Of a stretch of DNA of 7,729 nt, positions 1 to 6,686 are shown one piece after another. The stretch's first letter is position 1; each line of letters opens with the position of its first letter. Under the pieces are notes generated by a model that was given only the letters and a program-made list of their open reading frames with translations, was not told the DNA's origin and ran no database searches. Location: positions 1 to 7,729 of the forward strand of contig CAMWXM010000133.1 of assembly GCA_947178195.1 (NCBI GenBank), given 5' to 3'. The translations under genes were made by a program, and so were the position numbers. This DNA is from an uncultured Ruminococcus sp. (GTDB lineage Bacteria; Bacillota; Clostridia; Oscillospirales; Ruminococcaceae).

Positions 1-84
1 CTTTATGAAAAAGGAATGAAGCTTTCGTAGGAATGCAAAAAGGAACTGGATTCAGCTAAGCTTAAAATTACAGAAAATCAATGA
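1..84 (+). pseudogene. xseB: Exonuclease VII small subunit, 3' end, with in-frame TAG
   Basis: This is the tail of a gene that begins outside the window. Read in frame 1 it gives LYEKGMKLS, then TAG at 28-30, then ECKKELDSAKLKITENQ and TGA at 82-84. The peptide on both sides of the TAG resembles the C-terminal helices of XseB (family pattern roughly LYxxGxxLxxxCxxxLxxAxxKI), and xseB normally lies directly upstream of ispA. XseB is the small subunit that binds XseA to form exonuclease VII, a cytoplasmic single-strand DNA nuclease. If TAG is read as a stop, the protein loses its last 17 residues plus the residue at the TAG itself, including the conserved Cys/Leu/Ala helix. The continued match after the stop suggests a recent nonsense mutation, a base-calling error, or readthrough. 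Identity is inferred from about 26 residues plus context. Calling it a pseudogene is provisional, because a truncated protein might still work. Confidence 0.6.
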
Positions 85-88
85 GGTG
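83..88 (+). promoter_or_regulatory. Ribosome binding site deciding the ispA start
   Basis: GAGGTG, followed by GATC, closely matches the Firmicutes anti-Shine-Dalgarno complement (GGAGGTGATC). Its GAGG core lies 6 bases before the ATG at 93, which is good spacing. The earlier in-frame ATG at 81 has only an A-rich stretch upstream, and the site itself would lie inside the coding sequence if 81 were used. This favours 93 as the ispA start. Confidence 0.7.
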
Positions 89-92
89 GATC

Positions 93-983
93 ATGAAAGA
101 ATCAGTTAAAAATACCCTTGACAAATATGTGGAATTTATTGAAAAAGCTCTGAAAAAATACAGTCTTAAATCAAGGTTAGGACTTCAGTCAACGGTTGCC
201 GACGCTATGGATTACTCCATTGAAGCAGGAGGAAAAAGAATACGTCCTGTGCTTTTGATGGCATTCTGTCAGCTTTTCGGCGGAGATATAAATAATGCCG
301 CAGCGCCGGCGGCAGCAATAGAGATGATACATACCTTCTCTCTTATTCATGACGATCTTCCTTGTATGGACAACGATGATTTCAGACGTGGTAAGCCGTC
401 ATGTCATAAGCAGTTCGGAGAAGCGTGTGCGGTTCTTGCCGGAGACGCTCTGGCTATAAGACCGTTTCAGATAATCGCCAATGACGAGCATCTTGATAAT
501 GAAAAAAAAGTAAAGCTTATTTCAGAGCTCGCATTTTCAAGCGGCGCTGAAGGAATGATAGGCGGTCAGATTATAGATATGGAAAATGAGAAGAGGGAAA
601 AAATTGACGAAGCTAACCTCAGTCAGATGTATAGTCTTAAAACAGGTATGCTTATTAAAACTTCATGCGTTATGGGCTGTATATCGGCAGGAGCTTCGGA
701 AGAACAGATAAAAGCAGCAGAGGAGTATGCCTCAAGCCTGGGACTTGCATTCCAGATAATAGACGATATTCTTGACGTTACCGCAGATGAAAAGGTACTG
801 GGTAAGCCCGTCGGAAGCGATGCTGCGGAAAATAAGACCACATTCGTAACATTATTCGGAATAAAGGAAGCTAAAGTGGAGGCGAAAAGACTTACTGAAA
901 AAGCACTGAAAATTCTTGATGAATTTGATAACAATGAATTTTTGAAGGGACTTACAGAATACCTTTTGGTAAGAGATTATTAA
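93..983 (+). CDS. ispA: Farnesyl diphosphate synthase (short-chain (E)-polyprenyl synthase)
   Basis: This is a cytoplasmic prenyltransferase that condenses IPP with DMAPP and GPP to give FPP (C15), the precursor for undecaprenyl phosphate and other isoprenoids. From the ATG at 93 it has 296 residues, normal for the family. The IPP-binding GKRIRP lies near residues 47-52. The first aspartate-rich motif DDLPCMDND (about 87-95) has the two-residue insertion typical of bacterial FPP synthases. KTG is near 183, and the second aspartate-rich motif DDILD is near 224-228. The residue five positions before the first motif is Phe; an aromatic there normally stops chain growth at C15 (or C10), whereas GGPP synthases carry a small residue. 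An in-frame ATG at 81, giving MRWI-MKES and an ATGA overlap with the xseB stop, is the alternative start. Only 9 bases separate the gene from dxs, another isoprenoid gene. The family is certain; the exact product length is inferred. Confidence 0.95.
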   Translation: MKESVKNTLDKYVEFIEKALKKYSLKSRLGLQSTVADAMDYSIEAGGKRIRPVLLMAFCQLFGGDINNAAAPAAAIEMIHTFSLIHDDLPCMDNDDFRRGKPSCHKQFGEACAVLAGDALAIRPFQIIANDEHLDNEKKVKLISELAFSSGAEGMIGGQIIDMENEKREKIDEANLSQMYSLKTGMLIKTSCVMGCISAGASEEQIKAAEEYASSLGLAFQIIDDILDVTADEKVLGKPVGSDAAENKTTFVTLFGIKEAKVEAKRLTEKALKILDEFDNNEFLKGLTEYLLVRDY

Positions 984-992
984 GGATCAATT

Positions 993-2882
993 ATGGAAAA
1001 TAAAAAAAATAATGATGTTGCTCTGGACGCTTTGAGTCTCCCTGAGGACCTGAAAAAGCTTAATATAGAGCAATGTAAAATATTGTGTGAAGAGATACGT
1101 AAGATACTTATAAAAACCGTATCAAATAACGGAGGACATCTTGCTTCCAATTTAGGCGTTGTGGAGCTTACTATGGCGATTCACAGAGTCTTTGATTCTC
1201 CTGAAGATAAGATAGTGTGGGACGTAGGTCATCAGTCCTATACCCATAAGATTCTTACAGGACGTCTGGACAGATTCGATACAATAAGAAAAGAAAACGG
1301 AATATCGGGATTTACAAAGCCGTCAGAATCGGAACATGACGCATTTATAAGCGGTCACAGCAGTATTTCGGTATCCGCCGCTTATGGTATCGCTCAGGCA
1401 ATGAAAATGAATGGCAGTGATAATTTTGCAGTTGCTGTTACCGGAGACGGTGCGCTTACCGGTGGCGAAATATATGAGGGGCTGAATAATGCGGGAAAAT
1501 CTGATGCAAATCTTATTATTATCGTAAATCATAACGATATGTCGATTTCAAAAAATGTGGGCGCATTGGCAAAATATCTTATGAGCATCAGAAATACCAG
1601 AAAATATGTAAATACCAAGCGGTCGGTTGAAAAGGTTCTTACTAAAACTCCACTTGTGGGACGTCCGGTGGCAAAGGTGCTGAAAAATTCAAAGGATACG
1701 GTCAAAAGCGCAGTTTACAGAAAAAATACCAATACTACAATTTTTGAGGATCTGGGATTTTTATATCTCGGACCTGTTGACGGGCATAATATTGCCGAGA
1801 TCGAAGAGGTTCTGTATACTGCCAAAAGCTATCAGAAACCGGTCATAGTTCATGTGAATACGATAAAGGGTAAGGGATATGAGCCGGCGGAAAAAAATCC
1901 CGGAGAATTTCATGGTATTTCGAAATTCGATATAATGACCGGAAATCCGGAAACATCCTCAGGCGACTGCTATTCCACATACTTTGGAAAGGAACTGGTA
2001 AATCTGGCGGCGGAGGACGAAAACATATGCGCTGTGACAGCCGCTATGAAATACGGTACGGGACTTCAATATTTTGCGTCGGAATACAAGGACAGATTTT
2101 TTGATGTAGGTATTGCCGAGCAGCATGGGGTGACATTTGCATCAGGACTTGCTTCTATGGGGAAACTACCAGTTTTTGCGGTGTATTCTTCATTTCTGCA
2201 AAGAGCGACAGACCAGCTTATACACGATGCCGCCATCGGGAATAACCATATTGTTCTTGGAATAGACAGAGCAGGAATAGTAGGTGAGGACGGCGAAACT
2301 CATCAGGGCTTATTTGATGTTTCTATATTATCCTCCATTCCCAATGTATCTATATATTCGCCGTCATGCTATGAAGAGCTTAAAATATGTCTGAGGTCGG
2401 CAATTTATAAATGTAAGGGTATCGCTTGTGTGCGCTATCCGAGAGGAAAGGATTCTTCTTCCTTTGATAAGTCAGATATAAACGATTCTTATACGTTTAC
2501 AGAAAACCGTGGCTCGGATATTCTTCTGATAAGCTATGGAAGGATTTATGACGAGCTTTACAGAGCGTATAATGTACTTCAGGGAGACGGCGTTGACTGT
2601 GATATTTTAAAGCTTACGAAAATAATGCCCATAGATAACAGGGTAATTGAAAAGGCAATGAAATACAGGAAAATAGTATTTTTTGAAGAGAGCATGGTCG
2701 GCGGTTCTGTTTCAGAGCATTTCGGTCAAAAGCTCAGTGAAAATGGCTTTGAAGGGCGATTTTTAGTAAGGGCAATAAACGGATTTGTAAAACAGGCTTC
2801 AGTTGAAAGTTCTCTGAAAAAGCTGGGTCTTGACAGCCGGTCTATGATTGAATATGTAAAAGGAATAGCAAAGCAAAAATGA
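993..2882 (+). CDS. dxs: 1-deoxy-D-xylulose-5-phosphate synthase
   Basis: Dxs is the thiamine-diphosphate enzyme that condenses pyruvate and glyceraldehyde 3-phosphate into DXP, the first step of the MEP isoprenoid pathway and a precursor for thiamine and pyridoxal phosphate. The 629 residues match the usual length. Visible are GGHLASNLG with H49, GHQSYTHKILTGR (about 79-91), the ThDP-binding GDGALTGG (151-158) with its downstream partner NHNDMSIS (179-186), LGPVDGHN (259-266) and FHGISKFD (307-313). The catalytic Glu is E376 in GIAEQH. Residues equivalent to E. coli Y392, R420, D427, H431 and R478 appear intact as Y398, R426, D433, H437 and R484. The C-terminal transketolase domain runs to the end. 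The start is supported by AAGGA at 982-986, which overlaps the ispA stop and lies 6 bases before the ATG. The stop overlaps the tlyA start by ATGA. No active-site defect is seen, so this should be the functional entry enzyme of the MEP pathway. Confidence 0.97.
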   Translation: MENKKNNDVALDALSLPEDLKKLNIEQCKILCEEIRKILIKTVSNNGGHLASNLGVVELTMAIHRVFDSPEDKIVWDVGHQSYTHKILTGRLDRFDTIRKENGISGFTKPSESEHDAFISGHSSISVSAAYGIAQAMKMNGSDNFAVAVTGDGALTGGEIYEGLNNAGKSDANLIIIVNHNDMSISKNVGALAKYLMSIRNTRKYVNTKRSVEKVLTKTPLVGRPVAKVLKNSKDTVKSAVYRKNTNTTIFEDLGFLYLGPVDGHNIAEIEEVLYTAKSYQKPVIVHVNTIKGKGYEPAEKNPGEFHGISKFDIMTGNPETSSGDCYSTYFGKELVNLAAEDENICAVTAAMKYGTGLQYFASEYKDRFFDVGIAEQHGVTFASGLASMGKLPVFAVYSSFLQRATDQLIHDAAIGNNHIVLGIDRAGIVGEDGETHQGLFDVSILSSIPNVSIYSPSCYEELKICLRSAIYKCKGIACVRYPRGKDSSSFDKSDINDSYTFTENRGSDILLISYGRIYDELYRAYNVLQGDGVDCDILKLTKIMPIDNRVIEKAMKYRKIVFFEESMVGGSVSEHFGQKLSENGFEGRFLVRAINGFVKQASVESSLKKLGLDSRSMIEYVKGIAKQK

Positions 2883-3688
2883 GACTTGATATTGAACTTG
2901 TAAACCGTAATCTGTTTCCAAGCCGTCAGAAGGCTAAGGAAGCCATAACAGAAGAAATGATAAAGGTAAATTCCGTAATATGCAAAAAGCCGTCTTTTGA
3001 CGTAAAGTCGGAGGACGAGATAACCGTTTCAGAAATGGTATCTGATTTTGTGGGAAGAGGCGGTCTGAAGCTTGAAAAAATCGCTGATAAGCATAAGCTT
3101 TATTTTAACGGTAAATCGTGTATGGATATAGGAGCGTCCACTGGAGGCTTTACAGAATGTATGCTCAGAAGAGGTGCGGAATTTGTTTACGCCGTAGATG
3201 TAGGTTCGGGACAGCTGGATAAAAAGCTTTGCAGCGATAGCAGAGTCTGCAACATGGAAAAAACCGACGTGAGAAATATTACTGTAGCTGATATAGACAG
3301 AAAAATAGAATTTATTTCCGTTGACGTTTCTTTTATTTCCCTTGAGCTTATTCTTCCCAAAGCCTTTGAACTGCTTGAAAATGGGGGAATGGCTGCGGTT
3401 CTTGTAAAGCCGCAGTTTGAAGCAGGTAGACAGAATGTGGGAAAAAACGGGATAGTAAAATCACCAGAAATTCACGAAAAGGTTCTTTCCAGTATAATTG
3501 AAACTGTTCGGCTGATAGGATTCAATATTTTGGATCTGGACTATTCTCCAATAAGGGGAGGCAGCGGAAATATCGAGTATCTGTTGCTTTTGAAAAAGGA
3601 AATAATGAATTTTGATAATTCTGATATAGATATAAAAAATATGGTAATGAAGGCTTTTGGAAATTTTAAAAACGGAGGAAAAGCATGA
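2879..3688 (+). CDS. tlyA: TlyA-family rRNA (cytidine-2'-O)-methyltransferase with S4 domain
   Basis: This protein equals B. subtilis YqxC. It transfers a methyl group from SAM to the 2'-OH of ribosomal RNA cytidines (C1920 of 23S rRNA and, in some types, C1409 of 16S; E. coli numbering). Residues 1-60 form an S4 RNA-binding domain (MRLDIELV... followed by EAITEEMIKVN). The FtsJ-like Rossmann domain starts at VGRGGLKL. The SAM motif is DIGASTGGFTECML (83-96), followed by YAVDVGSGQL. The K-D-K-E catalytic tetrad appears as K64, D149 (in VDVSFISL), K177 (VKPQFE) and E233 (GSGNIEYL). The protein has 269 residues, normal for the family. The short N-terminus suggests the C1920-only type, but this is an inference. 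Some members have been described as hemolysins; the motifs here fit a methyltransferase. The start overlaps the dxs stop (ATGA), and the nearest AGGA (2861-2864) is 14 bases away, so translation probably depends on coupling to dxs. Confidence 0.95.
   Translation: MRLDIELVNRNLFPSRQKAKEAITEEMIKVNSVICKKPSFDVKSEDEITVSEMVSDFVGRGGLKLEKIADKHKLYFNGKSCMDIGASTGGFTECMLRRGAEFVYAVDVGSGQLDKKLCSDSRVCNMEKTDVRNITVADIDRKIEFISVDVSFISLELILPKAFELLENGGMAAVLVKPQFEAGRQNVGKNGIVKSPEIHEKVLSSIIETVRLIGFNILDLDYSPIRGGSGNIEYLLLLKKEIMNFDNSDIDIKNMVMKAFGNFKNGGKA
3674..3678 (+). promoter_or_regulatory. Strong ribosome binding site for nadK
   Basis: A full GGAGG core lies inside the last codons of tlyA, 6 bases before the nadK ATG at 3685. 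With the ATGA stop/start overlap it supports this start, and it suggests that nadK can be translated strongly by itself as well as by coupling. Confidence 0.75.
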
Positions 3689-4539
3689 AGGCGGCAATAT
3701 ATCCGAATTTTCAGAAAAATAACGCATTGGACTGTGCTAAAAGGCTTTGCGATATACTTATTGAAAATAATTTTGAGATTTTTATTGATAACAGCTTTAA
3801 AAATGAATTTAAAAATAAGCCGAGGATAAAATACGGCTGCTTTGACGAAATGGCAGGACAAGCTGATTTTGCTATCGCCGTAGGCGGCGACGGAACTATT
3901 TTAAAATGCGCAAAGCGTCTTATAAAAACAGACACCAAGCTTCTGGGGATAAATACCGGAAGGCTCGGATTTATGTCTGCTCTTGAATATGACCAGTTGG
4001 AACAAATTGAAAATCTGGTAAAAGGGGATTACTGCGTCAGCGAAAGAATGATGCTTACCGCAAAAATAAATAACGGCGGCAGTATATATATGCTTGATGC
4101 GTTAAATGATGTGTCAATATCGTCGGTTTATGCAAATATATGTGATTTTAACATACATGTCGATAAGCGACTTCTAGGAAAATACCGTGCGGATGGCGTT
4201 GTTTTCAGTACTCCTACCGGCTCGACGGCATATTCACTTTCGGCAGGCGGTCCGATAATTGAGCCGGAAATGGAATGCATTGAAATGACGCTTATATGTC
4301 CGCATTCGCTGTTTGCAAGACCGATGATATTTTCTCCGAGTAAAAAAATCAGATTTGAAAATTGCTGTGAGCGGAATCCCGATATGTTTATAAGCGTCGA
4401 TGGCGGAGAGCCGATAAAGCTTTCCTGTGGTTCATGGCTGGAGATTGCAGCCTCTGAGCATAAAATAAAAATTGTGGATATGACGGGAAATACATTTTAT
4501 AACTCGCTTAATCAAAAGCTTATGCGACCTATAAAATAA
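3685..4539 (+). CDS. nadK: NAD kinase
   Basis: NAD kinase (also called PpnK) phosphorylates NAD+ to NADP+ in the cytoplasm, using ATP or polyphosphate, and so sets the NADPH pool. The protein has 284 residues, which is typical. The motifs seen are the phosphate-binding GGDGT (67-71), GINTGRLGFM (88-97), the NDVS variant of the NEVS motif (141-144), and the Gly-rich catalytic stretch around 169-190 (RADGVVFSTPTGSTAYS, then SAGGP). These are followed by ICPHSLFARPMIF and SVDGGEP (238-243). The C-terminal FYNSL-QKL is also characteristic. The start is fixed by the GGAGG at 3674-3678 and the 4-base overlap with the tlyA stop. Its place between tlyA and argR is common in Clostridia but absent from the matching B. 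subtilis cluster. NADPH is used by later MEP-pathway steps, so co-expression with dxs is sensible, although that link is only an inference. Confidence 0.96.
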   Translation: MKAAIYPNFQKNNALDCAKRLCDILIENNFEIFIDNSFKNEFKNKPRIKYGCFDEMAGQADFAIAVGGDGTILKCAKRLIKTDTKLLGINTGRLGFMSALEYDQLEQIENLVKGDYCVSERMMLTAKINNGGSIYMLDALNDVSISSVYANICDFNIHVDKRLLGKYRADGVVFSTPTGSTAYSLSAGGPIIEPEMECIEMTLICPHSLFARPMIFSPSKKIRFENCCERNPDMFISVDGGEPIKLSCGSWLEIAASEHKIKIVDMTGNTFYNSLNQKLMRPIK

Positions 4540-4543
4540 CTGC

Positions 4544-4550
4544 AAAGGAG
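4544..4550 (+). promoter_or_regulatory. Ribosome binding site of argR, long spacing
   Basis: AAAGGAG in the 24-base gap after nadK is a good Shine-Dalgarno sequence, but it lies 13 bases before the ATG at 4564, longer than the usual 5-9. No in-frame ATG, GTG or TTG lies between them, and the ArgR N-terminus aligns well from this ATG, so the start is kept. The wide spacing may lower argR translation. Confidence 0.6.
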
Positions 4551-4563
4551 AAAAACTGTATTT

Positions 4564-5001
4564 ATGAAAAATAAAAGACAGTATAAAATTCTTGATATAA
4601 TAAAAAAGCATGACGTTGAAACTCAGGAAGCTCTCCAGAGCTTGTTGGCGGAACAGGGCTATAATGTTACTCAGGCAACAGTCTCAAGGGACATTAAGGA
4701 ATTAAAGCTTGTAAAAAAAGCTGGGGAAAACGGCGTTTATCGCTATGAAGCGCCGGACGAAAGCAAATCAAGAGAAAATATTTTTATAGGTACCGTCAAC
4801 GGCGTTGATTACGCTATGAATACAGTTGTAATAAAATGCTATATCGGCATGGCTCAGGCGGCATGCGCTGCTCTGGATACTATGAACTATGACAATATTG
4901 TCGGTACTATTGCCGGAGACGATACTATTTTTGTGCTGATGAGGACCGAAAGGGACGCTCGTCAGCTTGTAGAAAATATAAAAGCGCTTATCTGGGGGTA
5001 A
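4564..5001 (+). CDS. argR: Arginine repressor ArgR/AhrC
   Basis: This is a transcription factor that binds ARG-box operators as an arginine-loaded hexamer, repressing arginine biosynthesis and, in Bacillus, also activating catabolism. The protein has 145 residues, close to the 149-156 typical of the family. Residues 1-70 form a winged helix-turn-helix containing the signature QATVSRDIKELKL (37-49), where S41 and R42 belong to the DNA-recognition helix. A short linker leads to the C-terminal oligomerisation and effector domain, with GTIAGDDTI (114-122); the Asp pair 119-120 contacts arginine. The segment KCYIGMAQAACAALD replaces the Bacillus-style PG-containing segment; I recall a similar Gly-Met-Ala form in clostridial ArgRs, so I read it as lineage style, not damage. 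I saw no clear ARG box in the 24-base gap upstream. argR next to recN is a long-conserved Firmicutes arrangement. Confidence 0.96.
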   Translation: MKNKRQYKILDIIKKHDVETQEALQSLLAEQGYNVTQATVSRDIKELKLVKKAGENGVYRYEAPDESKSRENIFIGTVNGVDYAMNTVVIKCYIGMAQAACAALDTMNYDNIVGTIAGDDTIFVLMRTERDARQLVENIKALIWG

Positions 5002-5003
5002 AT

Positions 5004-6680
5004 ATGCTGAAGGAATTATATATTGAAAATTTAGCGGTTATTGAAAAGGCGATAATCCCTTTTTCCGGTAGATTTAATCTTTTTACTGGTGAAACAGGCG
5101 CAGGAAAATCAATTCTTATCAATGGGATAAATGCGGTGCTGGGACAAAGAGTTACTAAGGATATTGTCAGAAACGGCTGTAAAAAAGCAATTGTTACGGC
5201 ACTTTTTTACAAGCTGGACGACGGCGTAAAGGCAAAGCTTGACGAAATGGGGATAGACCACGAAAATGATGAGATCACAATCACAAGAGAGATAAATTCA
5301 GACGGAGGAAGCTCGGCACGAATCAACTCCAGAACAGCTTCTGTTACGGCATTAAAAGAAATCGGTGTGGCGCTTGTTACCATTCACGGACAGCATGATA
5401 ATCAGATACTGCTTGCGCCGGAGAAGCATATAAACGTTCTGGACAGCTTTGGAAATTCGGTAGAGCTTATAGAGGATTATAAGGCGGATTTTAAAAAGCT
5501 TCAATCCCTTGCAAAAGAAATCGGAAGAATAAAAAAAGCAAGAATAGATAAGCGTGACAGGATAATCCTTTTGAGAAGCCGTATCGAGGACCTTAAAGAA
5601 GCCGATTTGTCAGCGGAAGAATATAATTCCCTTGAAAGCGAATATGGACAGATACAGAATAACGACAGGATCCTTAAATCTCTTTCGGCAGCATGTGGAA
5701 TACTGCTTGATGAAAACGAAACAAACGCACTGGATATGATTTCAAGATGCGAAAGAGAGCTGGATAATATATGTGAATATTCAGATAAAATAAGCAGGCT
5801 TTCCGAACGTCTTATTGCTGCAAAAATTGAACTCAGCGATATTGCCGACGAGCTTTTTAATATATTTGAAGGCTTTGATATGGACGGAGAAAGAATTGAA
5901 TATGTTACTTCTAAATATAACAGTTTGAGCATGCTTCAGAAAAAATATTCCTGTGATTATCCTCAGCTTTTAAAGATTTACAGCGACAGCTGCGAAGAGC
6001 TTTCAACTATTGAATTTTCAGACGAAGATTTAAAAAAGCTTAACGAAGAAAAGGATAAACTGCTTCATCAGGTGACAAATAAGGCTAAAAAGCTTTCCGC
6101 TCACAGGAAAAAAGCTGCGGACACCTTTGTAAGAAGGGTCACAAAGGAGCTTGAATTTCTTAATATGCCCGATGTGGTAATAGAAGTGAGACAGGAGACG
6201 GGAAAGCTTACCGTAAACGGTATGGACAGCGTGGAATTTCTTATTTCCGCAAACAGGGGAGAAGCTCCAAAGCCTATTGCAAAAATCGCATCGGGAGGCG
6301 AGCTTTCAAGAATAATGCTTGCTTTGAAATCAGTTATTGCGGATAAGGATTCAGTTCCCACAATGATTTTTGACGAGATAGATACCGGCGTAAGTGGAAA
6401 GGCAGCACAGAAAATTGGCATAAAAATCAAGCAGATAAGCAGGATAAGGCAGGTTATCTGCGTTACACATCTGGCACAACTTGCAGTCATGGCGGATAAT
6501 CATCTGCTTATAGAAAAAAATATTGTTGACGACAGAACTGTTACAAGCGTGACCCAGCTTGACGAGGACGGGCGTATAAAAGAAATTGCAAGAATTATGG
6601 GCGGAGAAAATCCCAGCGAGCTGATATTAAGAAGCGCTGAGGAGGAGCTTAAAAAAGCGTCCGATTTTATGGAGGAATAA
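5004..6680 (+). CDS. recN: DNA repair protein RecN (SMC-like ATPase)
   Basis: RecN is a cytoplasmic SMC-related ATPase that is recruited to DNA double-strand breaks and helps RecA-dependent recombinational repair. The protein has 558 residues (family about 550-576). The N-terminal ABC half contains LKELYIENLAVIEKA and Walker A GETGAGKS (29-36), with the RecN-typical IHGQHDNQILL at 127-137. A long Glu/Lys/Leu-rich coiled-coil region spans roughly 155-380. The C-terminal ABC half holds the signature SGGELSR (430-436), Walker B MIFDEID (454-460) with the catalytic Glu E458, and the H-loop VTHLAQLAVMAD with H489. All ATPase elements are intact. The gene starts two bases after the argR stop; the only Shine-Dalgarno candidate is GGGGGT ending just before the argR stop codon, so coupling to argR is likely. 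In B. subtilis recN is damage-inducible; no LexA-like operator could be identified here. Confidence 0.97.
   Translation: MLKELYIENLAVIEKAIIPFSGRFNLFTGETGAGKSILINGINAVLGQRVTKDIVRNGCKKAIVTALFYKLDDGVKAKLDEMGIDHENDEITITREINSDGGSSARINSRTASVTALKEIGVALVTIHGQHDNQILLAPEKHINVLDSFGNSVELIEDYKADFKKLQSLAKEIGRIKKARIDKRDRIILLRSRIEDLKEADLSAEEYNSLESEYGQIQNNDRILKSLSAACGILLDENETNALDMISRCERELDNICEYSDKISRLSERLIAAKIELSDIADELFNIFEGFDMDGERIEYVTSKYNSLSMLQKKYSCDYPQLLKIYSDSCEELSTIEFSDEDLKKLNEEKDKLLHQVTNKAKKLSAHRKKAADTFVRRVTKELEFLNMPDVVIEVRQETGKLTVNGMDSVEFLISANRGEAPKPIAKIASGGELSRIMLALKSVIADKDSVPTMIFDEIDTGVSGKAAQKIGIKIKQISRIRQVICVTHLAQLAVMADNHLLIEKNIVDDRTVTSVTQLDEDGRIKEIARIMGGENPSELILRSAEEELKKASDFMEE
6671..6675 (+). promoter_or_regulatory. 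Ribosome binding site of the DnaD-family gene
   Basis: A GGAGG core is embedded in the last codons of recN (…Met-Glu-Glu-stop), 11 bases before the ATG at 6687. It supports this ATG as the start; the spacing is slightly long. Confidence 0.55.
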
Positions 6681-6686
6681 AACCAA

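Noticed and set aside
28..84. Selenocysteine or pyrrolysine insertion at the xseB TAG
   Set aside because: Selenocysteine uses TGA. Pyrrolysine is known mainly in methylamine methyltransferases, and XseB is not such a protein. Simple mutation, error or suppression is more economical.
118..146. TTGACA at 118-123 inside ispA as a -35 promoter element
   Set aside because: At 17 bases downstream the sequence is GAAAAA, not a TATAAT-like -10, and the site lies inside a well-supported gene.
1930..3000. Altered residues in Dxs (RATDQ where E. coli has RAYDQ; Gln in place of His near the C-terminus) as a sign of an inactive enzyme
   Set aside because: By position counting, the E. coli active-site residues Y392, R420, D427, H431, R478 and the catalytic Glu E370 all have intact counterparts, so the differences look like lineage variation.
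3461..3938. Overlapping minus-strand open frames across the tlyA/nadK junction
   Set aside because: They overlap each other and two strongly supported genes; they are rich in Phe/Ile/Ser as expected from the complement of A-rich coding, and have no motifs.
4540..4563. The nadK-argR gap as an intrinsic terminator or separate promoter
   Set aside because: The 24 bases contain a ribosome binding site but no GC-rich hairpin, U-tract, or -35/-10 pair.
5501..5932. 143-residue open frame on the minus strand within recN
   Set aside because: It lies antisense to the recN coiled coil. Its Ser/Leu/Ile-rich composition is what the complement of Glu/Lys/Asp-rich coding gives, and no known motif or ribosome binding site was seen.
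6101..6490. 129-residue open frame on the minus strand under the RecN C-terminal ATPase domain
   Set aside because: It is antisense to the conserved signature and Walker B region of recN, so its open frame follows from the recN codons; it has no recognisable domain.
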